From positions 26,713-90,712 of the forward strand of contig NZ_FPAQ01000011.1 of NCBI RefSeq assembly GCF_900116405.1: DNA of 64,000 nucleotides. Reading direction: 5' to 3'. The translations under genes were made by a program, and so were the position numbers. The DNA comes from Halomonas saccharevitans. GTDB lineage: Bacteria; Pseudomonadota; Gammaproteobacteria; Pseudomonadales; Halomonadaceae. Positions 14,498 through 23,388 of the stretch are shown one piece after another. Every line of letters begins with the position of its first letter. Position 1 is the stretch's first letter. The notes below the pieces were generated by a model. The model searched no databases. It saw nothing but the letters and a program-made list of their open reading frames with translations, and was not told the origin of the DNA.

Positions 14498-15535
14498 CTA
14501 GGCGCCGAGCGTCGCCTCGGCAGTGGCCTGGGGGGTGGAGCAGGGCAGGGGCGTGACCAGCCCCTCGAGCAGGGTGTCCAGGTGGGTGATGCGCTTGAGC
14601 GCCTGGAAGCGTCGGGCGGCCTCGGCATCGCGCTGGCGCATATGGTTGAGCCACTGTTTGAGCAGCGAGGTGACGACGCGGTCGGGCAGCGTGCTACGCT
14701 GCGTTGCAGCAAACTCGGCGAGAATCGCCGCCCGTTCGTGCCAGGGCGTCTCCGGCAGGCGTTCGCCGGTGGCCTGCCAGTGGCGGATGCGGCCCGCCAG
14801 GCGAGGGTCGGCCAGGGCGCCGCGGCCGAGCATCACGTCGCGACAGCCGGAGAGCGTGCGCGCCTTCCAGTAGTCTTCCAGGGTCCAGATGTCGCCGTTG
14901 GCGACCACCGGAATGGACAGGCGCTGGCGGATCCGGCCGATCCACTCCCAGTGGGCGGGGGGGCGGTAGCCCTCGTCCCGGGTGCGGCCGTGGACCACCA
15001 GCCGTTGGGCGCCGGCATCCTGTGTGGCCAGCGCGCAGGCCAGCGCCAGGCGGCGGTCGGCGAAGCCCAGGCGGACCTTGGCGGTCACCGGGATCGCCTC
15101 GCCCACGGCCGCATGCACCGCCGCCACGGCGGCATGCACCCGGCGCGGGTCGCGCAGCAGCGAGGCACCGCCGTCGTGGCGATTGACCAGCTTGGCGGGG
15201 CAGCCGAAATTGAGGTCCACGCCGGTGGCGCCGAGGTGCAGCGCCTGGCGGGCATTGGCGGCCAGCGCCGCGGGGTCGGAGCCCAGCAGCTGCAGCGTTA
15301 CCGGCACGCCGCTCGGGGTGGCGGGGGGCGTGTCGGCCACCAGCTCCGGGCAGTGCTTGTAGAAGACGCGGGGTGGCAGCCGAGCATCGACCACGCGCAC
15401 GAACTCGGTCACCACCCAGTCGAAGCCGGGGGCGCGCGTCAGCAGGTCGCGGGTCACCGCATCGATGACCCCCTCCATGGGTGCTAGGCCGATCCGGCCC
15501 TTATGTAGTAAATTAACAACGCTGACTTCCACCAT
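14498..15535 (-). CDS. dusC: tRNA dihydrouridine synthase, DusC type
   Basis: A flavoenzyme that reduces uridine 16 in tRNA D-loops. The 345-aa protein has the FMN barrel motifs GLAPMEGVIDAVTR at the start, WVVTEFVRVVD, LNFGCPAKLVNRHDGGASLL with the active Cys, VHGRTRDEGYRPPAHW, and VVANGDIW. The APMEGV N-terminus and TEFVRVVD separate DusC from DusA and DusB. The start at 15535 has a weak ribosome site but no better alternative exists. It is divergent from oadG. Confidence 0.93.
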   Translation of the reverse strand: MVEVSVVNLLHKGRIGLAPMEGVIDAVTRDLLTRAPGFDWVVTEFVRVVDARLPPRVFYKHCPELVADTPPATPSGVPVTLQLLGSDPAALAANARQALHLGATGVDLNFGCPAKLVNRHDGGASLLRDPRRVHAAVAAVHAAVGEAIPVTAKVRLGFADRRLALACALATQDAGAQRLVVHGRTRDEGYRPPAHWEWIGRIRQRLSIPVVANGDIWTLEDYWKARTLSGCRDVMLGRGALADPRLAGRIRHWQATGERLPETPWHERAAILAEFAATQRSTLPDRVVTSLLKQWLNHMRQRDAEAARRFQALKRITHLDTLLEGLVTPLPCSTPQATAEATLGA

Positions 15536-15589
15536 GACGCCATTGCAATCTGTCGGGGATCTGGCAGGTTATATGATCACAAAAAATGC

Positions 15590-15628
15590 GCAAGTCGGGT
15601 TTTTTTTGCCGTATCTCGCCCAACTTGC
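15590..15628 (+). promoter_or_regulatory. Inverted repeat in the dusC-oadG intergenic region
   Basis: GCAAGTCGGG (15590-15599) and CCCAACTTGC (15619-15628) pair except at one position, flanking a T-run, just upstream of the oadG ribosome site. It is an operator or 5' UTR stem-loop candidate for oadGAB. Confidence 0.35.
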
Positions 15629-15650
15629 CGCAAGAGTCAGGAGAATTCGC

Positions 15651-15899
15651 ATGCAGGATTCGCAGCTGATACACGAGGGTCTCTCTCTGATGGGCCTCGG
15701 CATGGGGTTTGTCTTTGTTTTTCTTACCGTGCTGGTGGGCGTCACCACGTTGATGTCCAAGACGATCGGCCGCTTCTTCCCCGAACCGGTCGCTCCCGCC
15801 GCCCGTGATTCCCGTGCCCCGGCCGCGCGCCAGGACGATGACCTCACCGTGGTCATCAGCGCGGCGGTGCACCGCTATCGCCAGCGCCATAAGCGCTGA
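15651..15899 (+). CDS. oadG: Oxaloacetate decarboxylase Na+ pump, gamma subunit
   Basis: OadG is the small membrane subunit that anchors the alpha subunit to OadB. It has 82 aa: one N-terminal transmembrane helix (GLGMGFVFVFLTVLVGVTTL, about residues 15-34), a Pro/Ala-rich linker, and a conserved C-terminal ISAAVHRYRQRHKR. The ATG at 15651 follows AGGAG; the frame extends further up but overlaps the dusC promoter region. It is the first gene of oadGAB. Confidence 0.92.
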   Translation: MQDSQLIHEGLSLMGLGMGFVFVFLTVLVGVTTLMSKTIGRFFPEPVAPAARDSRAPAARQDDDLTVVISAAVHRYRQRHKR

Positions 15900-15950
15900 G
15901 GCGAGCGCCCCGCCTTCTCCCCTCCCATTCATAACGACAAGGTCAATACC

Positions 15951-17774
15951 ATGAATGACAAGACACGCCCGCTCGGCATCACCGATGTCGTCTTGCGCGA
16001 CGCCCATCAGTCGCTGTTCGCCACGCGCATGCGCCTGGACGACATGCTGCCGATCGCCGAGAAGCTCGATCGTGTCGGCTTCTGGTCGCTGGAATCCTGG
16101 GGCGGCGCCACCTTCGACGCCTGTATCCGCTATCTCGGCGAGGATCCGTGGGAGCGGATACGGGCGTTGAAGGAGGCGATGCCCAACACCCCGCAGCAGA
16201 TGCTGCTGCGCGGCCAGAACCTGCTCGGCTACCGCCACTATGGCGATGATCTCGTGGACAGGTTCGTCGAGCGGGCCAAGACCAATGGCGTCGACGTGTT
16301 CCGCGTCTTCGACGCCATGAACGATCCGCGCAACCTCGAGCGAGCTATCCAGGCCGTGCGCCAGGTCGAGGGCCACGCTCAGGGTACGCTCTCCTATACG
16401 GTGAGCCCGGTACACACCCTGGACGGCTGGGTCGAGCTCGGCAAGACCATCGCCGACATGGGCGCCGACTCCCTGGCGATCAAGGACATGGCCGGCCTGC
16501 TCAAGCCCTACGACGCCTTTGAACTGGTCAGCAAGCTCAAGAAGGTCGTGGACATCCCGATCCACATGCAGTGCCACGCGACTACCGGCCTCTCGACCGC
16601 CACGGCGCTGAAGGCCGCCGAGGCGGGCATCGACAACGTCGACACGGCGATCTCCTCCATGTCGATGACCTACGGCCACAGCCCGACCGAATCGCTGGTC
16701 GCCATGCTTCAGGGCACCGAGCGCGACACCGGCCTGGACCTGGAACTGCTCGAGGAGATCGCCGCCTACTTCCGCGAGGTGCGCAAGAAGTACGCCGCCT
16801 TCGAGGGCTCGCTCAAGGGCATCGACTCGCGCATCCTGGTCGCCCAGGTGCCGGGCGGCATGCTCACCAACATGGAAGGCCAGCTCAAGGAGCAGGGCGC
16901 CGCCGACAAGCTCGACGACGTGCTCGCCGAGATCCCGCGGGTCCGCGCGGACCTGGGCTTCATCCCGCTGGTCACCCCGACCTCGCAGATCGTCGGCACC
17001 CAGGCGGTGATGAACGTGATGATGGGCAGCCGCTACAAGTCCATCTCCAAGGAGGTGCAGGCGGTTCTCAAGGGCGAGTACGGCGCCGCGCCGGCCCCCT
17101 TCAACGAGGAGCTGCAGGCGCGCGTGCTGGACGGAGGCGAGCCGATCACCTGCCGTCCCGCCGATCGGCTCGAGCCCGAGATGGAGACCCTGACCGCCGA
17201 GCTCAAGGAGAAGGCCAAGGAGCAGGGCATCCGCCTCGCCGAGGGCGAGCGCGAGATCGACGATGTGCTGACCTATGCGCTCTATCCGCAGATCGGCCTG
17301 AAGTTCCTGCAGAACCGCGACAACCCCGACGCCTTCGAGCCGGCGCCCCAGGCCGCCGAGGCGCAGCCGGCCAATCTGCCGGCCGCCGCCGCCCAGAAGG
17401 GCGTGACCGAGGCCCCGGCGTCGGCCGGCCCCGAGACCTACACCGTCACCGTCAATGGCAAGCAGTACGTGGTTGAGGTCGCCGAGGGCGGCGAGATCGG
17501 CCAGGTGGCCGAGCAGGGCGGCGGCCAGCCGGCCGCGAGCGCCCCGGCTCCGGCCGCGCCCTCGGGTGAAAGCATCACCGCGCCGCTGGCCGGCAACATC
17601 TTCAAGGTCAACGTGCGCGAGGGCGACAGCGTCGCCGAGGGTGACGTGGTGATCATCCTCGAGGCCATGAAGATGGAGACCGAGGTACGGGCGGCGAGCG
17701 CCGGCACCGTCTCCGCCATCAAGGTCGGCGAGGGCGACAGCGTCGCCGTCGGTGACGTCCTGATCGAGCTCTGA
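15951..17774 (+). CDS. oadA: Oxaloacetate decarboxylase alpha subunit (biotin carboxyl carrier)
   Basis: The carboxyltransferase moves CO2 from oxaloacetate to its own biotin, which OadB then decarboxylates while exporting Na+. It has 607 aa. The N-terminal barrel has [27 protein letters not shown], and the [10 protein letters not shown] metal site. A Pro/Ala linker leads to a biotinyl domain with EAMKMET, the biotinylated Lys at 574. Its length and the adjacent oadG and oadB make it a sodium-pump alpha subunit, not a pyruvate carboxylase subunit. Confidence 0.95.
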   Translation: MNDKTRPLGITDVVLRDAHQSLFATRMRLDDMLPIAEKLDRVGFWSLESWGGATFDACIRYLGEDPWERIRALKEAMPNTPQQMLLRGQNLLGYRHYGDDLVDRFVERAKTNGVDVFRVFDAMNDPRNLERAIQAVRQVEGHAQGTLSYTVSPVHTLDGWVELGKTIADMGADSLAIKDMAGLLKPYDAFELVSKLKKVVDIPIHMQCHATTGLSTATALKAAEAGIDNVDTAISSMSMTYGHSPTESLVAMLQGTERDTGLDLELLEEIAAYFREVRKKYAAFEGSLKGIDSRILVAQVPGGMLTNMEGQLKEQGAADKLDDVLAEIPRVRADLGFIPLVTPTSQIVGTQAVMNVMMGSRYKSISKEVQAVLKGEYGAAPAPFNEELQARVLDGGEPITCRPADRLEPEMETLTAELKEKAKEQGIRLAEGEREIDDVLTYALYPQIGLKFLQNRDNPDAFEPAPQAAEAQPANLPAAAAQKGVTEAPASAGPETYTVTVNGKQYVVEVAEGGEIGQVAEQGGGQPAASAPAPAAPSGESITAPLAGNIFKVNVREGDSVAEGDVVIILEAMKMETEVRAASAGTVSAIKVGEGDSVAVGDVLIEL

Positions 17775-17785
17775 GGACGGTTTTC

Positions 17786-19111
17786 ATGTCGGAAAAGATA
17801 TTGACCCTCTGGTACGGCTCGGGGCTCTACAACCTGACCCTGGGCCAGGCCGTGATGGTGCTGGTGGGGCTGGGGCTGCTCTACCTCGCCATCCAGAAGA
17901 AGTTCGAGCCGCTGCTGCTGGTGCCGATCGGCTTCGGCGGCATCCTGGCTAACATCCCCGAGGCGGGCCTCGCCCTGTCGGCCGCCGAGCAGGCGGCGCA
18001 CATGGCGTCGCCGGCGCTGCTCGAGCAGATGGCCCAGGCCCTGCAGCTCAGCCTGGACCCGGCCGGCGGGATCGAGGCCTGGCGGCACAGCCTCGCCGAG
18101 GTGCTGCACGGCGACATCTCGCCGGCCCTGGTGCGCGCCGCCAACGACGTGGCCATGGACGGCGGCTACGCCCACGGCATGCTCTACCAGTTCTACAGCG
18201 TGGCCATCGCCTCGGGCATCGCGCCGCTGGTGATCTTCATGGGCGTGGGCGCGATGACCGACTTCGGCCCGCTGCTGGCCAATCCGCGCACCCTGTTTTT
18301 AGGCGCGGCGGCGCAGTTCGGCATCTTCGCCACCCTGCTCGGGGCGGTGGGCATGTCGGCCATGGGCTGGATGGACTTCTCGCTCAATCAGGCCGCCGCC
18401 ATCGGCATCATCGGCGGCGCCGACGGCCCCACCTCGATCTACGTCTCGAGCATCCTGGCGCCGGAGCTGTTGGGTGCCATCGCCGTGGCCTCCTACTCCT
18501 ACATGGCGCTGGTGCCGCTGATCCAGCCGCCGATCATGAAGGCGCTGACCAGCAAGCGGGAGCGCGAGATCACCATGACGCAGCTGCGTCCGGTCTCCAA
18601 GCTGGAGAAGATCGTCTTCCCGCTCAGCCTGCTGATCCTGGTGGTGCTCTTCCTGCCTGATGCGGCGCCGCTTCTGGGGATGTTCTGCTTCGGCAACCTG
18701 ATGCGCGAGAGCGGCGTGGTGGAGCGTCTCTCCGACACCACCCAGAACGCCCTGATCAACATCGTGACGATCTTTTTGGGGCTGTCGGTGGGGTCCAAGC
18801 TGATCGCCGAGCGCTTCCTGGCGGTGGAGACGCTGGGCATCTTGGCGCTGGGCATGGTGGCCTTCGCCATCGGCACGGCCTGCGGCATCCTGATGGCCAA
18901 GCTGATGAACACCGTCAGCAAGATGCCGATCAATCCGCTGATCGGCTCCGCCGGCGTCTCGGCGGTGCCCATGGCAGCAAGGGTCTCCAACAAGGTGGGG
19001 CTCGAGTCCAATCCCCACAACTTCCTGCTGATGCACGCCATGGGGCCCAACGTGGCCGGGGTGATCGGCTCGGCGGTGGCCGCCGGGGTGATGATCAAGT
19101 ACCTCGGCTGA
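17786..19111 (+). CDS. oadB: Oxaloacetate decarboxylase beta subunit (Na+ pump)
   Basis: The integral-membrane subunit couples carboxybiotin decarboxylation to Na+ export. The 441-aa protein has many hydrophobic segments and the family signatures [16 protein letters not shown] (about residues 210-225), [20 protein letters not shown] and [20 protein letters not shown]. It starts 11 bases after oadA and is closed by a strong terminator at 19135. In a halophile-like cell such a pump would add to the sodium gradient (inference). Confidence 0.95.
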   Translation: MSEKILTLWYGSGLYNLTLGQAVMVLVGLGLLYLAIQKKFEPLLLVPIGFGGILANIPEAGLALSAAEQAAHMASPALLEQMAQALQLSLDPAGGIEAWRHSLAEVLHGDISPALVRAANDVAMDGGYAHGMLYQFYSVAIASGIAPLVIFMGVGAMTDFGPLLANPRTLFLGAAAQFGIFATLLGAVGMSAMGWMDFSLNQAAAIGIIGGADGPTSIYVSSILAPELLGAIAVASYSYMALVPLIQPPIMKALTSKREREITMTQLRPVSKLEKIVFPLSLLILVVLFLPDAAPLLGMFCFGNLMRESGVVERLSDTTQNALINIVTIFLGLSVGSKLIAERFLAVETLGILALGMVAFAIGTACGILMAKLMNTVSKMPINPLIGSAGVSAVPMAARVSNKVGLESNPHNFLLMHAMGPNVAGVIGSAVAAGVMIKYLG

Positions 19112-19134
19112 GGTCGAGCGTCCCGCCAGCACAA

Positions 19135-19159
19135 ACGGCGCCTTCGGGCGCCGTTTTTT
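19135..19159 (+). terminator. Rho-independent terminator of oadGAB
   Basis: AACGGCGCC and GGCGCCGTT enclose a TTCG tetraloop and are followed by a T-run. Confidence 0.93.
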
Positions 19160-19230
19160 ATGTGATGGGCATCGGTCGATGGGGCGGGACCTTGCGTCCG
19201 GGTAGGGTCGTTTCGTCTGGGTAGGAGCGT

Positions 19231-19851
19231 TCAGTCGTCCTGCAGCAGGGCGAGGCGCCCGCGCAGGCGCGTCGAAAGCGCGCTCAGCTCGACGGGCGCA
19301 TCGTTCGGCCAGCCCACGGTCAGCGCTACCCCTTCGGCGCCGTAGTCGGCCTGTTCGACCGGCACGTCGCGCTCGGCCAGCCAGGCGCGGGCCTCGGCCT
19401 CGCCGGCGAAGTCGACCTTCAGGCGCAGGGGTGCGCGCTCGACCACCTCGCGCCGGGGCAGCGTCTCCAGCGCCTGGGCGACGGCCCGGGAATAGGCGCG
19501 GGCCAGGCCGCCGGTGCCGAGCTTGGTGCCGCCGAAGTAGCGGGTCACCACGCTGCCCACCTGACCGAGGGCCGCGCCGTCCAGCACCTGGAACATCGGG
19601 CGCCCGGCGGTGCCGCCGGGTTCGCCGTCGTCGGAGAAGCCGATGGCGGTCTGCTCGCCGGGCGGGCCGGCGATCCAGGCCGTGCAATGGTGGCTGGCGT
19701 GGGGATGGAGCCGGCGGGCCTCGGCGAGCATCACCTCGAAGGCGGCCGTATTCGGCGCGTGGCAGATCCAGGCGATGAAGCGGCTCTTCTCCACCTCGAG
19801 CTCGCTCTCGTGCCGGTGGTCGGGCGGCAGGTCGGGTACTGCGTAGCGCAT
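19231..19851 (-). CDS. yigZ: YigZ/IMPACT family protein
   Basis: The 206-aa protein is a member of the UPF0029/IMPACT family. The N-terminal domain (about 15-125) carries KSRFIAWICH, SHHCTAWI, FSDDGEPGGTAGRPM and VVTRYFGGTKLGTGGLARAYS, all signature motifs. The C-terminal domain is the DUF1949 ferredoxin-like fold. Eukaryotic relatives modulate translation through Gcn1; the bacterial role is not settled. The start ATG overlaps the stop of the upstream S24 gene by one base, so the two are translationally coupled and, by the SOS box at 20347, probably DNA-damage inducible. Confidence 0.92.
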   Translation of the reverse strand: MRYAVPDLPPDHRHESELEVEKSRFIAWICHAPNTAAFEVMLAEARRLHPHASHHCTAWIAGPPGEQTAIGFSDDGEPGGTAGRPMFQVLDGAALGQVGSVVTRYFGGTKLGTGGLARAYSRAVAQALETLPRREVVERAPLRLKVDFAGEAEARAWLAERDVPVEQADYGAEGVALTVGWPNDAPVELSALSTRLRGRLALLQDD

Positions 19852-20321
19852 CAGGCGGCCAGTTCCGTCTGGCGCACCACGCCCATCACCAGGCCGATCA
19901 CCTGGACGTCGTCGTTGCGCAGGTAGATCGGCGCCATGCGCTCGTTGGCCGGCTGCAGGCGAACGCCCGACTTCTCGATGTAGAACTTCTTCAGGGTGAC
20001 CTCCTGGTCATTGATCATCACCACGGCGGTCTCGCCGTTCTCGGCGCTCTCGCGGCGTTCGATGATGATCACATCCCCGTCGAAGATATTGCAATCGACC
20101 ATGGAGTCGCCGCGTACCCGCAGGGCGTAGGTGTTGCGGCGCACCATGGTCGTCGGCACGCGGATGCTGCCGGCCTCCGGACAGGCCTCGATGGGCATGC
20201 CCGCCGAGACCTGGCCCAGCATCGGGATTTCGGTCAGGGCGTCGGCCTCGATGGCCTCCCAGGCTTCGGCCAGTGGCAGGTTGGGTCGGCGCTGCAGGTA
20301 CTGCGGTGTGACGTTGGGCAT
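19851..20321 (-). CDS. LexA-like S24 peptidase lacking a DNA-binding domain
   Basis: The 156-aa protein corresponds to the self-cleaving C-terminal half of LexA. The scissile Ala40-Gly41 sits in LGQVSAGMP, the nucleophile Ser73 in RVRGDSMVD, and the general-base Lys111 in DQEVTLKKF, so catalysis should be intact. The first ~30 residues (QYLQRRPNLPLAEAWEAIEAD) are too short for the LexA winged helix. UmuD is built the same way (~139 aa), but no umuC is nearby. A LexA box overlaps its promoter. Its partner and target are unknown: it may be a UmuD-like regulator, an antirepressor or a competitor for RecA filaments. Confidence 0.85.
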   Translation of the reverse strand: MPNVTPQYLQRRPNLPLAEAWEAIEADALTEIPMLGQVSAGMPIEACPEAGSIRVPTTMVRRNTYALRVRGDSMVDCNIFDGDVIIIERRESAENGETAVVMINDQEVTLKKFYIEKSGVRLQPANERMAPIYLRNDDVQVIGLVMGVVRQTELAA

Positions 20322-20346
20322 GCGGTCTCTCCCCGGTCGTCTAACC

Positions 20347-20362
20347 CTGTCGATACATACAG
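20347..20362 (-). promoter_or_regulatory. LexA (SOS) box upstream of the S24-yigZ pair
   Basis: CTGT-CGATACAT-ACAG is a perfect match to CTGT-N8-ACAG, 26 bases upstream of the S24 start codon and just downstream of its predicted -10, where a repressor would block initiation. Confidence 0.88.
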
Positions 20363-20371
20363 TGTTTTACG

Positions 20372-20399
20372 AGCATAGCAGCCGGTCGCAAACTGGCAA
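20372..20399 (-). promoter_or_regulatory. Predicted promoter of the S24-yigZ pair
   Basis: Read on the minus strand, TTGCCA and TATGCT are separated by 16 bases; the expected start falls at the edge of the LexA box. Confidence 0.55.
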
Positions 20400-20526
20400 G
20401 GGAAAGCTGTCCACGCCTGGCTTGACTCAGGGCAAGTGCGACCGGCTGCCGCAACCCGCCCGGCTGGCAGCCAGGGCCCTTTCCGTGTAGAGTTCCGGGC
20501 GCAATTATCCATGCCGGGAGAGTGCC

Positions 20527-21171
20527 TTGAGCCTGCGTCTGCAAGCCCGAAAGCTGGCCTGTGAGCGGGACGATCGCTGGCTGTTCAGAGACCTGGACCT
20601 GGAACTCCATGCCGGCGAGATCGTGCGCGTGGAAGGCCCCAACGGCAGTGGCAAGACCACCCTGCTGAAGATCCTCTCCGGGCAGCTGGCCGACTTCGAC
20701 GGCGAGCTCTACTGGAACGAGCATCCCATGCGCCGCACGCGCCAGGACTTCCTGGCCAACCTGCTTTATCTGGGTCATGCCCCGGGGGTCAAGGCGGCGC
20801 TGACGCCGCTGGAGAACCTCGCCTGGTACCAGGCCCTGGCAGGCGAGCCCGACGACGAGCCCGCGCGTTTCGCGGCGCTCTCGGCCGTGGGGCTGGTCGG
20901 CTTCGAGGACCTGCCCGCCGGGCAGCTCTCCGCCGGCCAGCAGCGCCGCGTGGCCCTGGCGCGCCTGGAGCTGATTCCGCGTCCGCTGTGGGTGCTCGAC
21001 GAGCCGTTCACCGCCATCGACCGCGACGGCGTCGCGGATCTCGAGGCGCGCCTGGCCGCCCATGCCCGTCGCGGCGGCTGCGTGCTGGTCACGACCCATC
21101 ACGAACTCGCCGACACGCCTGCCCTGCGGCGGATTCGGCTCGGTCAGGGGGCGCGTGATGTCGAACTCTGA
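20527..21171 (+). CDS. ccmA: Heme exporter ATP-binding protein CcmA
   Basis: The ATPase of the CcmABCD complex that releases holo-CcmE during cytochrome c maturation. The 214-aa ABC domain has Walker A GPNGSGKTTLLK (about 38-49), the LSAGQQRRVALARLEL signature, Walker B LWVLDEPFTAID and a switch His in TTHHE. The start is TTG at 20527, after GGGAGAG; no ATG is suitably placed. It is the first gene of the ccmABCDEFGHI operon, whose genes overlap or nearly touch throughout. Confidence 0.95.
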   Translation: MSLRLQARKLACERDDRWLFRDLDLELHAGEIVRVEGPNGSGKTTLLKILSGQLADFDGELYWNEHPMRRTRQDFLANLLYLGHAPGVKAALTPLENLAWYQALAGEPDDEPARFAALSAVGLVGFEDLPAGQLSAGQQRRVALARLELIPRPLWVLDEPFTAIDRDGVADLEARLAAHARRGGCVLVTTHHELADTPALRRIRLGQGARDVEL

Positions 21172-21901
21172 TCCTCATCTGGCACGGGAAGCGGACGCCG
21201 TTCGGCTGTTCCGGGAACCCGAGGGCGGCGCCGGGGTCGCAATCCGGGCAACGCTGAAACGCGACCTGGTGCTGTTGATGCGCCGACGCAGCGAGGTGTT
21301 GAACCCGCTGGTGTTCTTCGCCCTGGTGATCACCCTGTTCCCGATCGGCATTTCGCCGGACCCGGAGCTGCTGGCGACCATCGCGCCGGGCCTTCTGTGG
21401 GTGGCGGCGCTGCTCGCGGCCCTGCTGTCCCTGGATAGCCTGTTTCGCAGCGACTACGAGGACGGCTCCCTGGAGCAGCTGCTGCTCTCGCCCCAGCCGC
21501 TGCCGGCGCTGGCGCTGGCCAAGGTGGCGGTGCACTGGCTGTTGACCGGTCTGCCGCTGGCGCTGATGGCACCGATACTGGGCATCATGCTGGCGCTGCC
21601 GGCGGGCAGCTACGCGGTGCTGGCGCTGTCGCTGGCGCTGGGTAGCGCCAGCCTGAGCCTGATCGGCGCCATCGGCGCGGCGCTGACCGTGGGGCTATCC
21701 CGGGGCGGCGTGCTGCTCTCGCTGCTGGTGTTGCCACTCTATATCCCGGTGCTGATCTTCGGCGCCGGCGCCGTGCAGGCGGCCATCTTCGGCGAGGGGG
21801 TCGCGGCGCACCTGGCGATTCTCGGGGCGCTTCTGGCAGTCGCGCTGATCCTGGCCCCCTGGGCGATCGCGGCGTCACTGCGCATCAGTATCAACGGTTG
21901 A
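21158..21901 (+). CDS. ccmB: Heme exporter membrane protein CcmB
   Basis: Integral membrane partner of CcmA. The 247-aa protein has six hydrophobic segments and the family start of the fold, [25 protein letters not shown], then [24 protein letters not shown]. The start chosen overlaps ccmA by 14 bases and makes the protein about 25 residues longer than the 220-aa E. coli CcmB; a later start is possible. Confidence 0.92.
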   Translation: MSNSDPHLAREADAVRLFREPEGGAGVAIRATLKRDLVLLMRRRSEVLNPLVFFALVITLFPIGISPDPELLATIAPGLLWVAALLAALLSLDSLFRSDYEDGSLEQLLLSPQPLPALALAKVAVHWLLTGLPLALMAPILGIMLALPAGSYAVLALSLALGSASLSLIGAIGAALTVGLSRGGVLLSLLVLPLYIPVLIFGAGAVQAAIFGEGVAAHLAILGALLAVALILAPWAIAASLRISING

Positions 21902-21915
21902 GGACGACAATCGGC

Positions 21916-22656
21916 ATGTGGGCCTTCATACATAAGCTCGGATCCCCCAAGTGGTTCTATGGCATCAGCGCACGGCTCTCGCCCTGGTTCTGGGCGGCGG
22001 CGGCGCTGTTGATCGTCGTCGGCAGCGTCTGGGGGCTGGCCTTCGCGCCCGCCGACTACCAGCAGGGCAACAGCTTTCGCATCATCTACGTGCACGTGCC
22101 CGCGGCCTTCCTGGCGCAGTCCATCTTCGTCAGCATGGCGATCGCCGGGTTCGTCTTCATGGTCTGGAAGATCAAGGTCGCCGACATGGCCGCGGCGATG
22201 ATGGCCCCGCTGGGCGCGGCCATGACCTTCGTGGCACTGTTCTCCGGCGCGGTCTGGGGCGTGCCCACCTGGGGCACCTGGTGGATGTGGGACGCGCGCC
22301 TCACCTCGATGCTGATCCTGCTGTTTCTGTACTTCGGCGTGATCGCCCTGCGCGGCGCCTTCGCAAGCCGCGACAGCGCCTCCCGCGCCGCCTCGGTGCT
22401 GGCCATGGTCGGCGTGATCAACATTCCTATCATCAAGTACTCGGTGGACTGGTGGTACACCCTGCACCAGCCCGCCACCTTCAGCGTCACCTCGCGCCCG
22501 GCCATGCCGTTGGAGATGTGGGCGCCGCTGCTGATCATGGTGCTGGGCTTCTACTGTTTCTTCATCGCGGTGACCCTGATGCGCACGCGCAGCGAGATCC
22601 TGCGTCGCGAATCGAACAAGCGCTGGGTGCGTGAGCTCGCCGGGGAGGTGAACTGA
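21916..22656 (+). CDS. ccmC: Heme exporter/handling protein CcmC
   Basis: A six-helix membrane protein that loads heme onto CcmE. The 246-aa sequence has the tryptophan-rich periplasmic WWD motif ([13 protein letters not shown]) and external heme-ligating His residues (YVHVPAAF and the TLHQPA loop). The ATG at 21916 gives the usual [13 protein letters not shown]-terminus; a TTG at 21898 is in frame but overlaps the end of ccmB. Confidence 0.95.
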   Translation: MWAFIHKLGSPKWFYGISARLSPWFWAAAALLIVVGSVWGLAFAPADYQQGNSFRIIYVHVPAAFLAQSIFVSMAIAGFVFMVWKIKVADMAAAMMAPLGAAMTFVALFSGAVWGVPTWGTWWMWDARLTSMLILLFLYFGVIALRGAFASRDSASRAASVLAMVGVINIPIIKYSVDWWYTLHQPATFSVTSRPAMPLEMWAPLLIMVLGFYCFFIAVTLMRTRSEILRRESNKRWVRELAGEVN

Positions 22657-22880
22657 TGGCCTTCGATTCCCTCTCGGCCTTCCTCGCCATGGGCGGCCAC
22701 GGCGTCTACGTGTGGGCCTCCTGGGGCCTGACCGGTCTGCTGCTGGTCGGCGTGGTTCTCCACGCCCGCGCCGAGCGCCGAGCGCTGCTGCGCGACCTGC
22801 GCCGCCGGGCACGACGCGAGCAGCGCCGCGGCGCCTCGACACCGGTTTCACATCAAGAGGGCCACGCCCGTGAGAGCTAA
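22656..22880 (+). CDS. ccmD: Heme exporter small membrane protein CcmD
   Basis: A small single-pass protein that stabilises CcmABC with CcmE. It has 74 aa: GGHGVYVWASWGLTGLLLVGVVL forms the membrane helix (about 13-35), followed by a basic Arg-rich tail (about 40-60). It overlaps ccmC by one base and ccmE by 11. The position and the HGxYVW motif identify it. Confidence 0.9.
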   Translation: MAFDSLSAFLAMGGHGVYVWASWGLTGLLLVGVVLHARAERRALLRDLRRRARREQRRGASTPVSHQEGHARES

Positions 22881-23376
22881 ACGCAAGCAGAAACTGTTCG
22901 TGATACTGGGGCTGGTCTCGCTGGCCGCCATCGCCGTGGGCCTGACGCTCTACGCGCTGCGCAGCAACATCAACCTCTTCTTCAGCCCGGTGCAGATCAC
23001 CGCCGGCGATGCCCCGCTGGAGCGCCAGATTCGCGCCGGCGGCATGGTCCGCGAGGGCACGGTGGAGCGTGACCCGGAAAGCCTCGAGGTCGTGTTTACC
23101 GTGACCGACTATGTCGAAGACGTCGAGGTGCGCTACAGCGGCATCCTGCCCGACCTGTTCCGCGAGGGGCAGGGCGTGGTGGTGGTCGGTGAGCTCCAGC
23201 AGGGCGGCTGGCTGCGTGCCGACCAGGTGCTGGCTCGCCATGACGAGAACTACATGCCCCCCGAGGTGGCCCAGGCGCTGGAGGAGGCCGGCTATTCGCC
23301 GGAGGACTACCAGGCCAAGGCGGCCGAGGTGGGCAAACGGCTCGAGGCGCAGAACGACGGCGCCCGTGCGAACTGA
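22870..23376 (+). CDS. ccmE: Cytochrome c-type biogenesis heme chaperone CcmE
   Basis: A periplasmic membrane-anchored heme chaperone. The 168-aa protein starts with a GTG codon, has one N-terminal signal anchor (about 9-30), an OB-fold domain and the heme-binding His124 in LARHDENYMPPE. The acidic/polar C-terminal tail is flexible in this family. The start overlaps ccmD. Confidence 0.95.
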   Translation: MRAKRKQKLFVILGLVSLAAIAVGLTLYALRSNINLFFSPVQITAGDAPLERQIRAGGMVREGTVERDPESLEVVFTVTDYVEDVEVRYSGILPDLFREGQGVVVVGELQQGGWLRADQVLARHDENYMPPEVAQALEEAGYSPEDYQAKAAEVGKRLEAQNDGARAN

Positions 23377-23388
23377 TCCGGAGTGTCC

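Noticed and set aside
19851..20321. Calling the S24 gene lexA
   Set aside because: The helix-turn-helix half is missing, so it cannot be the classical SOS repressor.
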